A DNA stretch of 64,000 bases from a virus. The stretch lies in IMG/VR virus record IMGVR_UViG_3300030103_004672, positions 24,678-88,677 of that record; one strand, 5' to 3'. This document shows positions 62,087 through 64,000 of the stretch, one piece after another (the first letter of the stretch is position 1; every line of letters begins with the position of its first letter). The translations under genes and the position numbers were made by a program. Under the pieces are notes generated by a model, which saw only the letters and a list, made by a program, of their open reading frames with translations, did no database searches and had not been told where the DNA came from.

Positions 62087-62674
62087 ATGATTATAAAGGG
62101 TTCCCATAGGGATTTAATTTTACAGTTAATATCAAAAAAGGTTTTTTTAGAGGGAAACATTCTAAAGCTATTGCGCGCTGAAGAAGGTGACACTGAAATA
62201 AACGATTACCTGACAGCGTGCAAGGATAAGGACCAATCCGCTAGAAAAAAGAGGCTTGCGATTACTAAGAAGATCCAATCGCAAAACAGAGAACTAATAG
62301 ATGCAGATAAAGCAAACAACGCGCTGATGCGTCAGATTTCTGAATCACTAGAACAGACTAAAATAGCTAAGGATGAAGCAGATAAAGCTAGGCATGAAGC
62401 AGAATTACTTAGAGATGCTGCAGTAGAAGACTTGGATGCACTACAGAAACGAGTACAGACAGAATTAATAGGTACTATCGTAAGAGTCTCGCTGATAGTT
62501 ATATGTTCAGTAGGGCTGTTAACAACTGGACTGTATATCTATGTTATGTCTATAGGTGCAGATACAAAAATCGTAGAGTCGACATGGTCAAATTTATTTG
62601 GAATTTTGCTTACCAACTCATTTAGTATAATTGGAACTATTATGGGTGTTAAATACGCGACAGAAAAGCAATAA
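62087..62674 (+). CDS. Coiled-coil membrane protein of the two-component operon
   Basis: A 195-residue protein that begins 1 base after the receiver stop. A soluble N-terminal ~45 residues, a coiled coil (about 50-122, DADKANNALMRQISESLEQTK and onward, rich in Lys/Glu/Ala), then two membrane helices (about 128-152 and 168-188) with a short loop. The coiled coil would project into the cytoplasm. No known domain. Its place in the operon suggests it is the effector or a regulator of the kinase-receiver pair, for example at the host membrane. Confidence 0.75.
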   Translation: MIIKGSHRDLILQLISKKVFLEGNILKLLRAEEGDTEINDYLTACKDKDQSARKKRLAITKKIQSQNRELIDADKANNALMRQISESLEQTKIAKDEADKARHEAELLRDAAVEDLDALQKRVQTELIGTIVRVSLIVICSVGLLTTGLYIYVMSIGADTKIVESTWSNLFGILLTNSFSIIGTIMGVKYATEKQ

Positions 62675-62690
62675 TATTTAACGAAAAAAA

Positions 62691-62704
62691 CTATATATAA
62701 AAAA
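62691..62704 (+). promoter_or_regulatory. Late-promoter-like element CTATATATAAAAA
   Basis: In the 121-base gap after the coiled-coil gene; a variant of the late box that could drive the last two genes. The gap contains no gene that I can support; an ATG at 62758 gives only six codons. Confidence 0.45.
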
Positions 62705-62795
62705 TAAGGGCCAACATTATTAGCATAGTTTAGAATATTAAATACAAAGCATTTTATATGTTAGAATTTGGTCGGTAAACATACGAGAATGAAAT

Positions 62796-63023
62796 ATGTG
62801 GATCAAAGAAATATTCAAAGACAAAAACGATATAAATGAAAAATCTGTTATAGGATTCCTTTCATTTGCAGTAATGGTAACTTTTGCAGTGGCAGATCTC
62901 CTTACAGGTTATGTAGGCACAGACCTAGTAATCAACGAGTTTATTTATAATTCATTTGTTTTGATAACCTTAGGTTCTCTAGGAATTGCGGGAGCCGAAA
63001 AAATATTTGGCTCACGATCATGA
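62796..63023 (+). CDS. Small two-helix membrane protein (holin-like size)
   Basis: A 75-residue protein with two hydrophobic helices (VIGFLSFAVMVTFAVADLLTG; NSFVLITLGSLGIAG) separated by a short polar loop and a charged N-terminus. This is the size and topology of class II holins, but many phage membrane peptides share it and no endolysin lies beside it here. The stop overlaps the next start (ATGA), so it may be coupled to the secreted protein gene. Confidence 0.65.
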   Translation: MWIKEIFKDKNDINEKSVIGFLSFAVMVTFAVADLLTGYVGTDLVINEFIYNSFVLITLGSLGIAGAEKIFGSRS

Positions 63024-64000
63024 TAAAGAATTTATTAACACTAATTACATTTTTACCTTTATTTCTATCAGCTCAAACAAGCTGGGTAGCATTTAGATTA
63101 GAAACTGATACTCATCCCGAAGAATTTTCTTGGTATGTTGAAGAAGTGGCAACTGGTGATACAGTTGATCAAGGAGGTAATTATGTAGGTGGCTCATATG
63201 GTCCAGCAGGAGAAAGAACACTTATAACTGAGTATATTGAATTACCTAATACAGGAGATTATATTTTATGGTTAGAGGACGCAGCTGGAAATGGATTTGA
63301 CAGTATACCTAATGATGAAGTTGAATTCTTTGTTGGTAACTGGTGTGGATTTCAAAATGATGACATACCAGGATATACAAACTGGACAGCTTGGGGCTAT
63401 CCATTTACAATACCTAACTCATGTCCTTTACCAACTATTGGTTGTTTAGATCCTAATTCATCTAATTATGACTCATTAGCTAATTTTACTTTATTTGGAA
63501 CTGCTTGTGAATATATTTGGGATGTAACATTTCAATTAGATATTTCAAATGCACCTCCTATGGATACTCCTGAGGTAAATGGAATATTTAATGCGTGGTG
63601 TGGTGATTGTAATCAAATGACTGATATGGGTAATGGTATATGGGAAACCACTATATCAATACCAGGTGGAGTATATCCTTACAAATTTTCAGCTGATGAT
63701 TTTGCTATACAAGAACAGCCATTTATTGGTGCTAATAATTCTTGTTTTCAAGAAGATTTTGGATTTGTAAATAGAATATTAGATGTAGACAGAGATACAG
63801 TATTACCATTAGTATGCTGGGAGTCTTGTTTACCATGCGGTGCAGTTCCTGGTTGTACTGATCCTACTTCACCTAATTGGAATCCATGGGCTAATTATGA
63901 TGATGGAACTTGTTTAATTACTTGTCCTCCTAATTCAGAAATACTTCAAATAGAATTAACAACTGATCAATATCCTGATGAAACAGAATGGGAAGTAAGA
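63020..64000 (+). CDS. Partial secreted protein with flavobacterial Cys-rich repeats
   Basis: The frame is open to the right edge (327 residues visible). MIKNLLTLITFLPLFLSAQT is a clear signal peptide with the SAQ cleavage site typical of Bacteroidetes. Two motifs GCLDPNSSNYDSLANF and GCTDPTSPNWNPWANYDDGTC are the short repeat common in secreted, type IX-exported flavobacterial proteins. A segment WDVTFQLDIS...GIFNAWCGDCNQM looks like a starch-binding or pullulanase-type beta domain. RLETDTHPEEFSW recurs as ELTTDQYPDETEW, showing a large internal repeat. Codon use is more T/A-ending than in neighbours, suggesting a recent host origin. Confidence 0.85.
   Translation, partial: MIKNLLTLITFLPLFLSAQTSWVAFRLETDTHPEEFSWYVEEVATGDTVDQGGNYVGGSYGPAGERTLITEYIELPNTGDYILWLEDAAGNGFDSIPNDEVEFFVGNWCGFQNDDIPGYTNWTAWGYPFTIPNSCPLPTIGCLDPNSSNYDSLANFTLFGTACEYIWDVTFQLDISNAPPMDTPEVNGIFNAWCGDCNQMTDMGNGIWETTISIPGGVYPYKFSADDFAIQEQPFIGANNSCFQEDFGFVNRILDVDRDTVLPLVCWESCLPCGAVPGCTDPTSPNWNPWANYDDGTCLITCPPNSEILQIELTTDQYPDETEWEVR

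Noticed and set aside
1-64000. tRNA genes, insertion sequences and attachment sites
   Set aside because: Gaps between genes are short, and I saw no cloverleaf, transposase or att-type duplication; absence is by eye only and would need tRNAscan-type and repeat searches.

Overview
This window is a large piece of an AT-rich, T4-superfamily contractile-tailed phage (myovirus) genome. Recognisable T4-type parts include DNA polymerase gp43 (in two pieces), clamp gp45, clamp loader gp44 (and probably gp62), UvsX, helicase gp41, gp46/gp47, RNase H, late sigma gp55, gp4, portal gp20, protease gp21, capsid gp23, terminase gp17, sheath gp18, tube gp19 and a gp26-type baseplate protein. The likely host is a marine Bacteroidetes/Flavobacteriia bacterium. 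Three things point there: start codons sit in A-rich leaders with almost no Shine-Dalgarno sequence, the phage carries a Bacteroidetes-type Hc1 histone H1-like protein, and the last gene encodes a signal-peptide protein with Cys-rich 'GC-DP...YDDGTC' repeats typical of secreted flavobacterial proteins. The host call is an inference.

Layout. 1-1.7 kb: end of a virion-like gene, a methyltransferase and a dUTPase/dCTPase-like protein. 1.7-13.5 kb: the 5' part of the DNA polymerase gene, then nrdB, nrdA, kdsA, Nudix, Hc1, an SGNH-like gene, a possible base-hypermodification pair, sliding clamp, an HNH homing endonuclease, and only then the 3' part of the polymerase gene. 13.5-19.5 kb: uvsX, gp41, gp47, gp46. 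19.5-31.2 kb: tail completion, late sigma and head genes, including a protease-scaffold fusion and the major capsid protein. 31.2-35.3 kb: the only minus-strand gene, then clamp loader, RNase H and two small genes. 35.3-51 kb: neck/terminase/tail genes, with a GroES-like gene between the terminase genes and very large sheath and tape-measure proteins. 51-57.4 kb: DnaQ-like exonuclease, GMP kinase-like and dNMP kinase-like proteins, a thymidylate-synthase-fold hydroxymethylase, an ATP-grasp enzyme, a degenerate phosphoesterase, an ECF-type sigma factor and a PD-(D/E)XK nuclease. 57.4-64 kb: small membrane or Cys-rich proteins, PhoH, a complete two-component pair (membrane PAS-PAS histidine kinase plus stand-alone receiver) with a coiled-coil membrane partner, a small membrane protein and the secreted protein.

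How it fits together. The nucleotide genes (RNR, dCTPase/dUTPase, hydroxymethylase with the Asp expected for dCMP specificity, kinases) suggest modified-cytosine DNA, possibly decorated further by the PLP and pyrophosphorylase-like pair. Late genes are preceded by a recurrent TGATATATAA(A) box and separated by strong hairpin-T terminators. The most unusual module is the PhoH-histidine kinase-receiver-coiled-coil operon near the right end. No tRNA, CRISPR array, insertion sequence or gene-free stretch over 300 bases was found.
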